Source: Aquipseudomonas alcaligenes NBRC 14159 (GTDB lineage: Bacteria > Pseudomonadota > Gammaproteobacteria > Pseudomonadales > Pseudomonadaceae). Taken from it: a DNA stretch of 64,000 nucleotides. The position numbers were made by a program, and so were the translations under genes. The first letter of the stretch is position 1. Each line of letters begins with the position of its first letter. The notes below the pieces were generated by a model. It did not search any database and was not told the origin of the DNA. It saw only the letters and a list, made by a program, of their open reading frames with translations. This document shows positions 10,825 through 20,064 of the stretch, piece after piece. The stretch spans positions 62,001-126,000 of the forward strand of contig NZ_BATI01000020.1 in the NCBI RefSeq assembly GCF_000467105.1, read 5' to 3'.

Positions 10825-11916
10825 ATGACTCCTCTTGAGCGTTATCAGGCCGATCTGAAGCGGCCGGACTTCTTCCACGATGCCGCACAGGAAAACGCCG
10901 TGCGTCACCTGCAGCGTCTGTACGACGAGCTGGTGGCCGATTCCAAGGCGTCCGGCCTGCTCGGCAAGCTGTTCGGCAAGAAGCGCCAGGGGCCGATCAA
11001 GGGCATCTACTTCTGGGGTGGCGTCGGCCGCGGCAAGACCTACCTGGTCGACACCTTCTTCGATGCGCTGCCGTTCGAGCAGAAGATGCGCACCCACTTC
11101 CACCGCTTCATGAAGCGCGTGCACGAGGAAATGCGCACCCTCAAGGGCGAGAAGAACCCGCTGACCATCATCGGCAAGCGTTTCGCCGACGAGGCGCGGG
11201 TGATCTGCTTCGACGAGTTCTTCGTCAGCGACATCACCGACGCGATGATCCTCGCCACCCTGCTGGAGGAGCTGTTCAAGAACGGCGTGAGCCTGGTGGC
11301 CACCTCCAACATCGTGCCGGACGGCCTGTACCGCGACGGCCTGCAGCGCGCGCGCTTCCTGCCGGCCATCGCCCTGCTCAAGGAGCACACCGAGATCGTC
11401 AACGTCGACAGCGGCGTGGACTATCGCCTGCGTGCCCTGGAGCAGGCCGAGCTGTTCCACTTCCCGCTGGATGCCGAGGCCGAAACCAGCCTGGAGAAGA
11501 GCTTCCGCAGCCTGCTGCCGGAGCACTGCGTGGTGGAAGAGAACAAGACGCTGATGATCGAGAACCGCCCGATCGTCGCGCGCAAGGAGGGCGACGATAT
11601 CGCCTGGTTCGACTTCCGCGAGCTGTGCGATGGCCCGCGCAGCCAGAACGACTACATCGAGCTGGGCAAGATCTACCATGCGGTGATCCTGTCCAATGTC
11701 GAGCAGATGAGCGTGGCCAAGGACGATATGGCGCGGCGCTTCATCAACCTGGTGGACGAGTTCTACGACCGCAACGTCAAGCTGATCATCTCCGCCGAGG
11801 TGGAGCTGAAGGACCTGTACAGCGGCGGCCGCCTGAACTTCGAGTTCCAGCGCACCCTCAGCCGCCTGCTGGAGATGCAGTCGCACGAGTTCCTGTCGCG
11901 CCCGCACAAGCCGTAA
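10825..11916 (+). CDS. zapE: Cell division ATPase ZapE (AFG1 family)
   Basis: 363-residue AFG1/LACE1-type P-loop ATPase. In E. coli ZapE associates with the Z-ring during constriction, especially under stress. Walker A is GGVGRGKT around residue 65, and Walker B is VICFDEFFVSDITDA near residue 130. The sensor-like ATSNIVPD follows. The C-terminus LEMQSHEFLSRPHKP is complete. The ATG at 10825 gives MTPLERYQADLKR, the usual N-terminus. It has its own candidate promoter and a strong terminator downstream. Confidence 0.92.
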   Translation: MTPLERYQADLKRPDFFHDAAQENAVRHLQRLYDELVADSKASGLLGKLFGKKRQGPIKGIYFWGGVGRGKTYLVDTFFDALPFEQKMRTHFHRFMKRVHEEMRTLKGEKNPLTIIGKRFADEARVICFDEFFVSDITDAMILATLLEELFKNGVSLVATSNIVPDGLYRDGLQRARFLPAIALLKEHTEIVNVDSGVDYRLRALEQAELFHFPLDAEAETSLEKSFRSLLPEHCVVEENKTLMIENRPIVARKEGDDIAWFDFRELCDGPRSQNDYIELGKIYHAVILSNVEQMSVAKDDMARRFINLVDEFYDRNVKLIISAEVELKDLYSGGRLNFEFQRTLSRLLEMQSHEFLSRPHKP

Positions 11917-11936
11917 CGCGAGCCCCGGGGTGGGCA

Positions 11937-11978
11937 GAAAAACGCCGCGCTTCCTTCTGAGATGCGCGGCGTTTTGGT
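11937..11978 (+). terminator. Terminator after zapE
   Basis: AACGCCGCGC (11941-11950) pairs with GCGCGGCGTT (11964-11973) across a 13-nt loop, followed by TTGGTTT and preceded by an A-run. Confidence 0.8.
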
Positions 11979-11983
11979 TTGTA

Positions 11984-12027
11984 GGGCGGGTGAAGCCCGC
12001 AGGGCCACTCGCGGGTTTCACCCGCCC
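11984..12027. repeat. Palindromic REP-like repeat between zapE and the AraC gene
   Basis: GGGCGGGTGAAGCCCGC (11984-12000) is matched by GCGGGTTTCACCCGCCC (12011-12027), nearly perfect over 17 bp. It begins with the same GTAGGG-type end as the repeats at 1835 and 49942. It lies between convergent genes. Confidence 0.75.
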
Positions 12028-12045
12028 TGTGGCGCTCGCCTTCTT

Positions 12046-13029
12046 TCAGGTGCCGTCCTTGTGCTGGAACTGGCGGCGGTACTGGTTCGGCGACAGTTCG
12101 GCGTGCTGGCGGAACAGGCGGGCGAAGAAGCTGGCGTCGTCGTAGCCGACCTCGTAGCTGATGGTCTTGATGCTCTTGCGGGTAGAGGAGAGCAGGCCCT
12201 TGGCCGTTTCGATGCGCAGGCGCTGCAGGTAGTGCAGCGGCTTGTCGCCGGTCGCCGCCTGGAAGCGCCGCATGAAGTTGCGGATGCTCATGCCGTGCTG
12301 GCGCGCCACGTCCTCGATGCGGAATTTCTCGGCGAAGTGTTCCTCCAGCCACTGCTGCACCTGCAGGATGGCCACGTCCTGGTGCAGCTTCTGCCCGCCG
12401 AAGCCGATACGCCCCGGGCTGTAGCTGCGCTGGGTCTCATAGAGGATGTCGCGCGCCACGCCCTGGGCGATGCCGGCGCCGCAGTAACGTTCGATCAGGT
12501 AGATGTAGAGGTCGCAGGCCGAGGTGACGCCGCCGGCGCAGTACAGGTTGTCGGCGTCCGACAGGTGCTTGTCCTGGTTCAGCAGCACGCGCGGGAAACG
12601 CTCGGTGAATTCGCGGAAGAAGCGCCAGTAGGTGGTCGCTTCCTTGCCATCAAGCAGGCCGGCCTGGGCCATCCAGAACACGCCGGTGGCCTCGCCGCAG
12701 ATGGCGCTGCCGGCGGCATGCCGTTCGCGCAGCCAGGGCAGCACCTCGGGGCAGCGCTGGCAGAGGGCGTCGAAGTCGCCCCAGAAGGCCGGCAGGATGA
12801 TCACCTCGGCCTCGCCCAGATGGCCATCCACCGGGATCACCGCCTCGCTGAAGCTGGTCACCGCCTGCCCGTCCGGGCTGACCACGCGGATCTGGAAGGC
12901 GGATGTGGGGCCCAGGCCCTGCTGCTTGCTGTGGCGCAGCCCGGCCATGTGGAAGAAATCGCGCGCCTGCATCAGGGTGGCGGCGAACACGCCATCGGTA
13001 GCGAGTATGGCGATGCGTATGGGCGACAT
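12046..13029 (-). CDS. AraC-family regulator with N-terminal DJ-1/PfpI (GATase1-like) domain
   Basis: 327 residues. The N-terminal part (about 1-195) starts with IRIAILATDGVFAATLMQARDF and has the fold signature of DJ-1/PfpI domains, which sense small ligands in this regulator type. The Cys at CGEATGVFWMAQAG corresponds to the nucleophile-elbow position. The C-terminal part (about 225-320) is an AraC double helix-turn-helix with GMSIRNFMRRFQ and ISYEVGYDDASFFARLFR. It is divergent from the acyl-CoA dehydrogenase, which makes that gene a plausible target. The ligand is unknown. Confidence 0.9.
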   Translation of the reverse strand: MSPIRIAILATDGVFAATLMQARDFFHMAGLRHSKQQGLGPTSAFQIRVVSPDGQAVTSFSEAVIPVDGHLGEAEVIILPAFWGDFDALCQRCPEVLPWLRERHAAGSAICGEATGVFWMAQAGLLDGKEATTYWRFFREFTERFPRVLLNQDKHLSDADNLYCAGGVTSACDLYIYLIERYCGAGIAQGVARDILYETQRSYSPGRIGFGGQKLHQDVAILQVQQWLEEHFAEKFRIEDVARQHGMSIRNFMRRFQAATGDKPLHYLQRLRIETAKGLLSSTRKSIKTISYEVGYDDASFFARLFRQHAELSPNQYRRQFQHKDGT

Positions 13030-13170
13030 GGCTATTGTTCTTATTGGTGATTAAACGGTCATCAGGTGGCTGGATCGTCTTATTTTTTGTCGCATGTGTC
13101 CAGTGCCGCCCGCGCGAGCGCTGGCCTAGAGTGGGCCTCACCCAACGACCACTCAGATACAGGTGTAACA

Positions 13171-14307
13171 ATGATTCCAAGAACCCTGTTCAGCTCCGAG
13201 CACGAGCTGTTCCGCGAGTCCGTGCGCAAGTTCTTCGAGCAGGAGGCCGTGCCCTTCCATGCGCAATGGGAGAAGGATGGTCATATTGACCGCGCGCTGT
13301 GGAACAAGGCGGGCGAGGCCGGCATGCTCTGCTCGCATATCCCGGAGGAGTACGGCGGCATGGCCGCGGACTTCCTCTACAGCGCCGTGGTGATCGAGGA
13401 GCAGGCGCGCCTGGGGCTGACCGGTGTCGGCTTCTCCCTGCACTCGGATATCGTCGCGCCGTACATCCTGCATTACGGCAACGAAGAGCAGAAACAGTAC
13501 TACCTGCCCAAGCTGGTCAGTGGCGAGCTGGTCACCGCCATCGCCATGACCGAGCCTGGCACCGGCTCCGACCTGCAGGGGGTGAAGACCACCGCCGTGC
13601 TGGATGGCGACGAGTATGTGATCAACGGTTCGAAGACCTTCATCACCAACGGCTGGCTGGCCGACCTGGTGATCGTCGTGGCCAAAACCGATGCCAAGGC
13701 GGGTGCCAAGGGCATCAGCCTGTTCCTGGTGGATGCCAAGACGCCCGGCTTCTCCAAGGGCAAGCGCCTGGAGAAGGTCGGTATGAAGGCGCAGGACACC
13801 TCCGAGCTGTTCTTCCAGGATGTGCGAATTCCCAAGGCCAACCTGCTGGGCAAGGAGGGCATGGGCTTCGTCTACCTGATGCAGGAACTGCCGCAGGAGC
13901 GCCTGACCGTCGGCGTCGGCGCCATTGCTTCGGCCGAGGCGGCGCTGAAGTGGACGCTGGACTACACCCGCGAGCGCAAGGCCTTCGGCCGCGCGGTGGC
14001 GGATTTCCAGAACACCCGCTTCAAGCTGGCCGAAATGGCCACCGAGATCCAGGTCGGTCGCGTGTTCGTCGACCGCTGCCTGGAGCTGCACCTGAACAAG
14101 AAGCTCGATGTGCCGACCGCGGCCATGCTCAAGTACTGGGGCACCGACCTGCAGTGCAAGGTGATCGACGAGTGCGTGCAGCTGCACGGCGGCTACGGCT
14201 ACATGTGGGAATACCCGATCGCCCGCGCCTGGGCTGATTCGCGGGTGCAGCGCATCTACGCCGGCACCAACGAGATCATGAAGGAAATCATCAGCCGCGC
14301 CCTGTAA
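13171..14307 (+). CDS. Acyl-CoA dehydrogenase
   Basis: FAD-dependent acyl-CoA dehydrogenase of 378 residues. Conserved segments are AMTEPGTGSDLQG (flavin and substrate region, about residue 125) and the C-terminal YGYMWEYPIARAWADSR followed by IYAGTNEIMKE. The chain-length or branched-chain preference cannot be told from sequence. The open frame runs further upstream, but ATG at 13171 gives MIPRTLFSSEHELF with an AGGTG upstream. A candidate -10 TAGAGT lies near 13127. It is divergent from the AraC/DJ-1 regulator and ends at a bidirectional terminator. Confidence 0.92.
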   Translation: MIPRTLFSSEHELFRESVRKFFEQEAVPFHAQWEKDGHIDRALWNKAGEAGMLCSHIPEEYGGMAADFLYSAVVIEEQARLGLTGVGFSLHSDIVAPYILHYGNEEQKQYYLPKLVSGELVTAIAMTEPGTGSDLQGVKTTAVLDGDEYVINGSKTFITNGWLADLVIVVAKTDAKAGAKGISLFLVDAKTPGFSKGKRLEKVGMKAQDTSELFFQDVRIPKANLLGKEGMGFVYLMQELPQERLTVGVGAIASAEAALKWTLDYTRERKAFGRAVADFQNTRFKLAEMATEIQVGRVFVDRCLELHLNKKLDVPTAAMLKYWGTDLQCKVIDECVQLHGGYGYMWEYPIARAWADSRVQRIYAGTNEIMKEIISRAL

Positions 14308-14321
14308 GGACGGCGGATGCG

Positions 14322-14348
14322 AAAAGCCCGGCTCTGGCCGGGCTTTTT
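14322..14348. terminator. Bidirectional terminator, acyl-CoA dehydrogenase / aldo-keto reductase
   Basis: GCCCGGC (14326-14332), loop TCTG and GCCGGGC (14337-14343), flanked by A4 and T5. Confidence 0.88.
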
Positions 14349-14352
14349 CGTT

Positions 14353-15390
14353 TCAGGGGGCCGGGTTGGGCTGTTCGCGGTGAATCGCCTCGATGGCGTC
14401 CAGCAGTTCGTCGCTCAGCTCCAGGCTGAGGCTGCCGAGGTTGCTCTCCAGCTGCTCCAGGCTGGTGGCGCCGATGATATTGCTGGTGACGAAGGGTTGG
14501 CGGGTGACGAAGGCCAGGGCCATCTGTGCCGGGTCCAGGCCATGCTCCCTGGCCAGCGTTACGTAGCGGCTGCAGGCGGCAATGGCCTGCGGGTTGGTGT
14601 AGCGGGCGAAGCGGCTGAACAGGGTGATGCGCGCATTGGCTGGGCGCGCGCCGTTCTCGTATTTGCCCGAGAGCATGCCGAAGGCCAGCGGCGAGTAAGC
14701 CAGCAGGCCACACTGTTCGCGCATGGCGACTTCGGCCAGGCCAACCTCGAAGCTGCGGTTGAGCAGGTTGTAGGGGTTCTGGATCGACACCGCGCGCGGC
14801 AGGCCCAGCTGGTCGGCCAGTTGCAGGTACTTCATGGTGCCCCAGGCCGTCTCGTTGGACAGGCCGATGTGGCGGATCTTGCCGGCCTTGACCTGTTCGC
14901 CCAGCACTTCCAGGGTTTCCTGCAGCGGGGTGAAGTCCTGTTCCTGGTGGCGATAGCCGAGCTGGCCGAAGAAGTTGGTGCTGCGCTCCGGCCAGTGCAG
15001 TTGGTAGAGGTCGATCCAGTCGGTCTGCAGGCGCTTGAGGCTGTCGTCCAGCGCCGCGACTATGTGCTGGCGGTTGTGCTTGAGCTGGCCGCCGCGGATG
15101 TAGTCGATGCCGTTGCCGGGGCCGGCCACCTTGCTCGCCAGCACCCAGTCGGCACGGCCGCCGCGAGCCTTGAAGTAGTTGCCGATGATGCGTTCGGTGG
15201 CGCCGTAGGTGTCGCGGCGCGGCGGTACCGGGTACATCTCGGCGGTATCGAGGAAGTTGATGCCGCAGGCCTTGGCGCGGTCGATCTGGGCGAAACCCTC
15301 GGCCTCGCTGTTCTGTTCGCCCCAGGTCATGCTGCCCAGGCACAGGGCGCTGACCTGCAGATCGCTGCGGCCCAGTTGGCGATATTCCAT
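14353..15390 (-). CDS. Aldo/keto reductase, Tas-like
   Basis: 345-residue NADP(H)-dependent aldo/keto reductase. The catalytic tetrad can be placed: Asp and Tyr in FLDTAEMYPVP, Lys in WVLASKVAGPG, and His in LYQLHWPERS. The N-terminus MEYRQLGRSDLQVSALCLG and the whole length match the Tas/YajO branch. The physiological substrate is unknown. The start is ATG at 15390 with a CGAGGAGCAGCAC leader giving a good Shine-Dalgarno. It is convergent with the acyl-CoA dehydrogenase and divergent from rplM. Confidence 0.9.
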   Translation of the reverse strand: MEYRQLGRSDLQVSALCLGSMTWGEQNSEAEGFAQIDRAKACGINFLDTAEMYPVPPRRDTYGATERIIGNYFKARGGRADWVLASKVAGPGNGIDYIRGGQLKHNRQHIVAALDDSLKRLQTDWIDLYQLHWPERSTNFFGQLGYRHQEQDFTPLQETLEVLGEQVKAGKIRHIGLSNETAWGTMKYLQLADQLGLPRAVSIQNPYNLLNRSFEVGLAEVAMREQCGLLAYSPLAFGMLSGKYENGARPANARITLFSRFARYTNPQAIAACSRYVTLAREHGLDPAQMALAFVTRQPFVTSNIIGATSLEQLESNLGSLSLELSDELLDAIEAIHREQPNPAP

Positions 15391-15479
15391 GTGCTGCTCC
15401 TCGGTTCAACGGCAAAGGCCAAGCATAAAGCAGGTTGCTATTTCTGCAGCAATCGGCATAATTCCGCGGCTTTCTCGGC

Positions 15480-15525
15480 GGGGATGCCTAGCCCGTGCGA
15501 GAAGGAAGGTGGGGATGCCTAGCCC
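15480..15525. repeat. Short direct repeat in the aldo-keto reductase/rplM gap
   Basis: GGGGATGCCTAGCCC occurs at 15480-15494 and again at 15511-15525, 31 bp apart. The 277-bp gap (15391-15667) otherwise holds only the rplM promoter; no other gene is seen. Confidence 0.7.
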
Positions 15526-15589
15526 ACCGAAACCCCCGCCGTGGCGGACGCGCTGACCCGAGCCCCCGATAGCGTCTGTTTCCGGCTGC

Positions 15590-15626
15590 CTTTGACCTTG
15601 TCAAAGCAAGCACTATTCAGTAAGAT
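15590..15626 (+). promoter_or_regulatory. rplM-rpsI promoter
   Basis: TTGTCA (15598-15603) and TAAGAT (15621-15626) are 17 bp apart, about 42 bp upstream of rplM. The -35 overlaps the inverted repeat CTTTGAC-ctt-GTCAAAG (15590-15606). Confidence 0.65.
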
Positions 15627-15667
15627 CCGCCGTCTTATTTTCAGGGCGGCCCCTGAGGCTATAGCGA

Positions 15668-16096
15668 ATGAAGACTTTTACTGCAAAACCGGAAACTGTT
15701 AAGCGCGACTGGTACGTCGTCGACGCTGCAGGTCAGACCCTGGGTCGTCTGGCCACCGAAATCGCCAGCCGTCTGCGCGGCAAGCACAAGCCGGAATACA
15801 CCCCGCACGTTGATACCGGCGACTACATCGTCGTGATCAACGCCGAGCAGGTGCGTGTCACCGGTGCCAAGACCAGCGACAAGATGTACTACTCGCACTC
15901 CGGCTTCCCGGGCGGCATCAAGGAAATCAGCTTCGAGAAGCTGATCGCCAAGGCTCCCGAGCGCGTGATCGAGACCGCGGTCAAGGGCATGCTGCCGAAG
16001 AACCCGCTGGGTCGCGACATGTATCGCAAGCTGAAGGTGTACAAGGGTGCCAACCACCCGCACACCGCTCAGCAGCCCCAAGAACTGAAGATTTAA
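15668..16096 (+). CDS. rplM: Large ribosomal subunit protein uL13
   Basis: 142-residue ribosomal protein L13, an early-assembling protein of the large subunit. The N-terminus [20 protein letters not shown] and the segments [19 protein letters not shown] and [12 protein letters not shown] are typical. It is the first gene of the rplM-rpsI operon, with rpsI 14 bp downstream. The promoter is strong and close to consensus. A leader of about 35 nt precedes it; autoregulation, known for this operon in E. coli, is possible but not shown here. Confidence 0.98.
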   Translation: MKTFTAKPETVKRDWYVVDAAGQTLGRLATEIASRLRGKHKPEYTPHVDTGDYIVVINAEQVRVTGAKTSDKMYYSHSGFPGGIKEISFEKLIAKAPERVIETAVKGMLPKNPLGRDMYRKLKVYKGANHPHTAQQPQELKI

Positions 16097-16110
16097 CGGA
16101 ATAGTTCATT

Positions 16111-16503
16111 ATGTCGGCGACTCAAAACTACGGCACTGGCCGTCGCAAGACCGCAACCGCGCGCGTATTCCTGCGCCCGGGTACTGGCAAGATCTCCATC
16201 AACAACCGCAGCCTGGATAACTTCTTCGGCCGCGAGACCGCTCGCATGGTCGTGCGTCAGCCGCTGGAGCTGACCGAGACCACCGAAAAGTTCGACATCT
16301 ACGTCACCGTTCTCGGTGGTGGTGTCAGCGGTCAAGCCGGTGCCATCCGTCACGGCATCACCCGCGCCCTGATCGAGTACGACGAAAGCCTGCGCAGCCC
16401 GCTGCGTAAAGCCGGCTACGTCACTCGTGACGCCCGTGAAGTCGAGCGTAAGAAAGTGGGTCTGCGTAAAGCGCGTAAGCGTCCGCAGTACTCCAAGCGT
16501 TAA
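16111..16503 (+). CDS. rpsI: Small ribosomal subunit protein uS9
   Basis: 130-residue ribosomal protein S9. The segment [17 protein letters not shown] is near the N-terminus, and the C-terminus [12 protein letters not shown] reaches the P-site tRNA in ribosomes. It is the second gene of the operon and ends at a clear terminator. Confidence 0.98.
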   Translation: MSATQNYGTGRRKTATARVFLRPGTGKISINNRSLDNFFGRETARMVVRQPLELTETTEKFDIYVTVLGGGVSGQAGAIRHGITRALIEYDESLRSPLRKAGYVTRDAREVERKKVGLRKARKRPQYSKR

Positions 16504-16523
16504 TTCGCTGCTACGTTCAAAAG

Positions 16524-16556
16524 CGCCCAGTTCCGTTTGGAACTGGGCGTTTTTTA
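16524..16556 (+). terminator. Terminator after rpsI
   Basis: CGCCCAGTTCC (16524-16534), loop GTTT and GGAACTGGGCG (16539-16549), followed by a T6 run. The remaining gap to petA (16557-16753) contains the inverted repeat TGCGACA/TGTCGCA near 16575-16591 and GAAAAG/CTTTTC near 16652. No gene is seen in it. Confidence 0.92.
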
Positions 16557-16753
16557 TTGTCCCGGTTTTTCTCTGCGACAACCTGTCGCATTGGCGGAGA
16601 GCCCGATCTGCAAGGCCTGCGACCATTTTGTATCCGGTAATTACCTTGTCAGAAAAGGGGCTTTTCTTTACCATTCGGCAAATTTTGTGCGGCCCGATTT
16701 ATTACTTAGTAGAGGCCTGACAACAGGCCACAAAGCTGATGGGAGACGACTGA

Positions 16754-17347
16754 ATGAGCAATGACGGCGTGAATGCAGGCCGGCGTCGCTTCCTGGTGGC
16801 GGCCACTTCGGTGGTTGGTGCTGCCGGAGCGGTGGGTGCTGCGACTCCGTTCGTGGGGTCATGGTTCCCCAGTGCCAAGGCCAAAGCGGCCGGCGCACCG
16901 GTGAAAGTGAATATCGCCAAGGTCGAACCTGGCCAGCAGATGGTCGCCGAGTGGCGCGGTCAGCCGGTGTTCATCGTGCGTCGTACCGAGGAGATCCTGG
17001 CCAATCTGACCAAGATCGAAGGTAGCGTTGCCGATCCGGAATCTGCCGCCTCCGTGCAGCCGGCCTACGTCGACAAGAAGACCCGTGCGATCAAGCCGGA
17101 GCTTCTGGTGCTGGTCGGCCTGTGCACCCACCTGGGCTGCTCGCCGTCCTTCCGTCCGGAAGTGGCACCGGCCGACCTCGGCCCGGACTGGGTCGGTGGT
17201 TACTTCTGCCCTTGCCACGGCTCGCGCTACGACATGGCCGGTCGTGTCTACAAGGCCCAGCCCGCGCCGCTGAACCTGCCGGTTCCGCCGCATTCCTACG
17301 AAACCGATGACGTCATCGTCATTGGCGTGGACCAGGAGAAAGCATGA
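16754..17347 (+). CDS. petA: Ubiquinol-cytochrome c reductase iron-sulfur (Rieske) subunit
   Basis: 197-residue Rieske protein of the cytochrome bc1 complex; it takes the first electron from ubiquinol at the periplasmic face. A twin-arginine-like signal anchor starts with GRRRFLVAATSVV (about residues 9-21). The 2Fe-2S ligands are in CTHLGC (about 125-130) and CPCHGS (about 154-159). The start is ATG at 16754 with GGGAG upstream. Its last codons overlap the petB start, marking a tight operon. Confidence 0.97.
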   Translation: MSNDGVNAGRRRFLVAATSVVGAAGAVGAATPFVGSWFPSAKAKAAGAPVKVNIAKVEPGQQMVAEWRGQPVFIVRRTEEILANLTKIEGSVADPESAASVQPAYVDKKTRAIKPELLVLVGLCTHLGCSPSFRPEVAPADLGPDWVGGYFCPCHGSRYDMAGRVYKAQPAPLNLPVPPHSYETDDVIVIGVDQEKA

Positions 17348-18558
17348 TGGAAAAACTCATGGCCTGGATCGATGCGCGCTTCCCCGCGACCAAGATGTGG
17401 GAAGACCATCTGAGCAAGTACTACGCACCGAAGAACTTCAACTTCTTCTACTTCTTCGGCTCGCTGGCCCTGCTGGTGCTGGTCAACCAGATCCTCACCG
17501 GTATCTGGCTGACCATGAGCTTCACCCCGTCCGCCGAGGAAGCCTTCGCTTCCGTCGAGTACATCATGCGCGACGTGGAGTACGGCTGGATCATCCGCTA
17601 CCTGCACTCCACCGGTGCCTCCGCGTTCTTCGTGGTGGTCTACCTGCACATGTTCCGCGGTCTGCTCTACGGCTCCTACCAGAAGCCGCGCGAGCTGGTG
17701 TGGATCTTCGGCATGCTGATCTACCTGTGCCTGATGGCAGAAGCCTTCATGGGCTACCTGCTGCCGTGGGGCCAGATGTCCTACTGGGGCGCCCAGGTGA
17801 TCATCTCGCTGTTCGGTGCCATCCCGGTGATCGGCGATGACCTGACCCAGTGGATCCGTGGTGACTACCTGATTTCCGGTATCACCCTGAACCGCTTCTT
17901 CGCCTTGCACGTGATCGCCCTGCCGATCGTCCTGCTCGGCCTGGTCGTGCTGCACATCCTGGCGCTGCACGAAGTGGGTTCGAACAACCCGGACGGCGTG
18001 GACATCAAGAAGAACAAGGACGCCAACGGCGTACCGGTTGACGGCATTGCCTTCCACCCGTACTACACCGTGAAGGACATCGTCGGTGTCGTGGTCTTCC
18101 TGTTCGTCTTCTGTGCCGTGGTGTTCTTCTTCCCGGAGATGGGCGGCTACTTCCTCGAGAAGCCCAACTTCGAACAGGCGAACCCGTTCAAGACGCCGGC
18201 GCACATTGCTCCTGTCTGGTACTTCACCCCCTTCTACGCCATCCTGCGCGCCGTGCCGGACAAGCTGCTGGGTGTGATCGCCATGGGTGCCGCCATCGCC
18301 ATCCTGTTCGTCCTGCCGTGGCTCGACCGTAGCCCGGTCAAGTCCATGCGCTACAAGGGCTGGATGAGCAAGATCTGGCTGGTGATCTTCTGCGTGTCCT
18401 TCGTGATCCTCGGCGTGCTGGGTGTACTGGCTCCGACTCCGGGTCGTACCCTGCTGTCGCAGATTTGCACCGCGCTGTATTTCGCCTACTTCATCCTGAT
18501 GCCGTTCTACACCCGGATGGAGAAGACTAAACCGGTTCCGGAAAGGGTGACTGGCTGA
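17347..18558 (+). CDS. petB: Cytochrome b of the bc1 complex
   Basis: 403-residue polytopic membrane subunit carrying hemes bL and bH and the quinol sites. Expected segments are present: FFVVVYLHMFRGLLYGSYQ in the first half and the quinol-site motif FTPFYAILRAVPDKLLG later. Two ATGs are possible (17344 and 17347). The second gives the usual MEKLMAWIDARFPATKMW start and family length, with AGGAG upstream. It overlaps the end of petA, and its stop overlaps the petC start (TGATG). Confidence 0.97.
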   Translation: MEKLMAWIDARFPATKMWEDHLSKYYAPKNFNFFYFFGSLALLVLVNQILTGIWLTMSFTPSAEEAFASVEYIMRDVEYGWIIRYLHSTGASAFFVVVYLHMFRGLLYGSYQKPRELVWIFGMLIYLCLMAEAFMGYLLPWGQMSYWGAQVIISLFGAIPVIGDDLTQWIRGDYLISGITLNRFFALHVIALPIVLLGLVVLHILALHEVGSNNPDGVDIKKNKDANGVPVDGIAFHPYYTVKDIVGVVVFLFVFCAVVFFFPEMGGYFLEKPNFEQANPFKTPAHIAPVWYFTPFYAILRAVPDKLLGVIAMGAAIAILFVLPWLDRSPVKSMRYKGWMSKIWLVIFCVSFVILGVLGVLAPTPGRTLLSQICTALYFAYFILMPFYTRMEKTKPVPERVTG

Positions 18559-19340
18559 TGAAGAAGCTATTTGCTGCATTTGTACTCGCCGCTCTGCCGG
18601 TCTTTTCCTGGGCATCAGCTGCGCTTGAGTATCCGCTGGACAAGGTTGATATCGACCTGACCGACAAAGCCGCCATGCAGGACGGTGCGCGTACCTTCGC
18701 GAACTACTGCATGGGTTGCCACAGTGCCAAGTTCCAGCGCTATGAGCGCGTGGCCAAGGACCTGGGCATTCCGGAAGAGCTGATGCTGGAAAATCTGGTG
18801 TTCACCGGTGCCAAGATCGGTGAGCACATGAAGATCGGCATGCAGCCCGAAGACGCCAAGGTCTGGTTCGGTGCTGCTCCTCCCGACCTGACCCTGGTCG
18901 CCCGTGTACGTGGTACCGACTGGCTGTACACCTACCTGCGGACTTTCTACGAAGATCCGGCGCGTCCGCTGGGCGCCAACAACAAGGTGTTCCCGAACGT
19001 CGGCATGCCCAACGTGCTGGTCGAGCTGCAGGGCCGCCAGGTCATTGGTTGCAAGCAGGTCCAGGTGGTCGAGCATGGCAAGAAGCAGTACGACCCGCTG
19101 ACCGGTGCGCCGATCACCCATGAGGCCTGCGATCAGCTGACCGTGGTGCCGAATACCGGCAAGCTGAGCGAAGCCGAGTTCGACGAGAAGATTCACAACC
19201 TGGTGACCTTCCTCGCCTACTCGGCCAACCCGGTCAAGCTGGAAAGCCAGCGCATCGGTACCTATGTGCTGCTGTACCTGGCCTTCTTCTTCGTGTTCGC
19301 CTACCTGCTGAAGCGCGAATACTGGAAGGACGTGCACTGA
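18558..19340 (+). CDS. petC: Cytochrome c1 of the bc1 complex
   Basis: 260-residue membrane-anchored c-type cytochrome that passes electrons to periplasmic cytochrome c. It has a Sec signal peptide (about residues 1-20, cleaving after FSWASA), a heme-binding CMGCH around residue 51, and a C-terminal membrane helix (about 233-252) ending LLKREYWKDVH. The heme Met ligand probably lies in the NVGMPNVL region or nearby. It shares one base with petB and ends at a strong terminator, so petABC is one transcription unit. Confidence 0.97.
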   Translation: MKKLFAAFVLAALPVFSWASAALEYPLDKVDIDLTDKAAMQDGARTFANYCMGCHSAKFQRYERVAKDLGIPEELMLENLVFTGAKIGEHMKIGMQPEDAKVWFGAAPPDLTLVARVRGTDWLYTYLRTFYEDPARPLGANNKVFPNVGMPNVLVELQGRQVIGCKQVQVVEHGKKQYDPLTGAPITHEACDQLTVVPNTGKLSEAEFDEKIHNLVTFLAYSANPVKLESQRIGTYVLLYLAFFFVFAYLLKREYWKDVH

Positions 19341-19360
19341 TCCATCGCGTTACCGCTGTC

Positions 19361-19400
19361 GACGCACGCGCCCCTCAAGGGCGCGTGCGTCTTTCTGTTT
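19361..19400 (+). terminator. Terminator after petC
   Basis: GACGCACGCGCCC (19361-19373) pairs with GGGCGCGTGCGTC (19379-19391) over 13 bp, followed by TTTCTGTTT. Confidence 0.9.
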
Positions 19401-19430
19401 CTGCCATATCGAAAAACCAGGAGGGACGCC

Positions 19431-20048
19431 ATGGCCGCGACCAATAAGCTGGCCTGTTATTCCGACCCTGCCGACCACTATTCTCATCGTGTGCGCCTGG
19501 TGCTGGCCGAGAAGGGTGTCAGTGCCGAGATCATCGATGTCCAGGCTGGGCGTTGCCCGCCGAAGCTGGCCGAGGCCAATCCCTACGGCGGCGTGCCGAC
19601 CCTAGTCGATCGCGACCTGGCGTTGTACGAGTCGACCGTGGTGATGGAGTATCTCGACGAGCGCTATCCGCACCCGCCATTGTTGCCGGTGTATCCGGTC
19701 GACCGCGCCAAGAGTCGCCTGCTGATGCACCGTATCCAGCGTGACTGGGTCAAGCTGGTCGATCAGATCCTCGATTCGCGCACCAAGGAGGCCGACAGAG
19801 TCGTGGCGCGCAAGGAGCTGCGCGAAAGCCTGACCGGCGTATCGGCGCTGTTCGCCGACAAGCCGTTCTTCCTCAGCGATGAAATGAGCTTGGTGGACTG
19901 CTGCCTGTTGCCGATCCTGTGGCGCCTGCCGCGCCTGGGTATCGAGCTGCCGCGCCCGGCCAAACCGTTGCTGGACTACATGGAGCGGATGTTTGCCCGC
20001 GAGGCCTTCCAGGCCAGCCTGTCCACCGTCGAGCGCGACATGCGCTGA
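19431..20048 (+). CDS. sspA: Stringent starvation protein A
   Basis: 205-residue GST-fold protein that binds RNA polymerase and helps gene expression in stationary phase. The thioredoxin-like N-terminal domain carries [20 protein letters not shown] and the cis-Pro segment [13 protein letters not shown]. It is followed by the helical domain. The start is ATG at 19431 with AGGAGGG upstream. sspB follows 16 bp later. The order petC-sspA-sspB matches other gammaproteobacteria. Confidence 0.95.
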   Translation: MAATNKLACYSDPADHYSHRVRLVLAEKGVSAEIIDVQAGRCPPKLAEANPYGGVPTLVDRDLALYESTVVMEYLDERYPHPPLLPVYPVDRAKSRLLMHRIQRDWVKLVDQILDSRTKEADRVVARKELRESLTGVSALFADKPFFLSDEMSLVDCCLLPILWRLPRLGIELPRPAKPLLDYMERMFAREAFQASLSTVERDMR

Positions 20049-20064
20049 GCCGAGGAGAGTCGAG

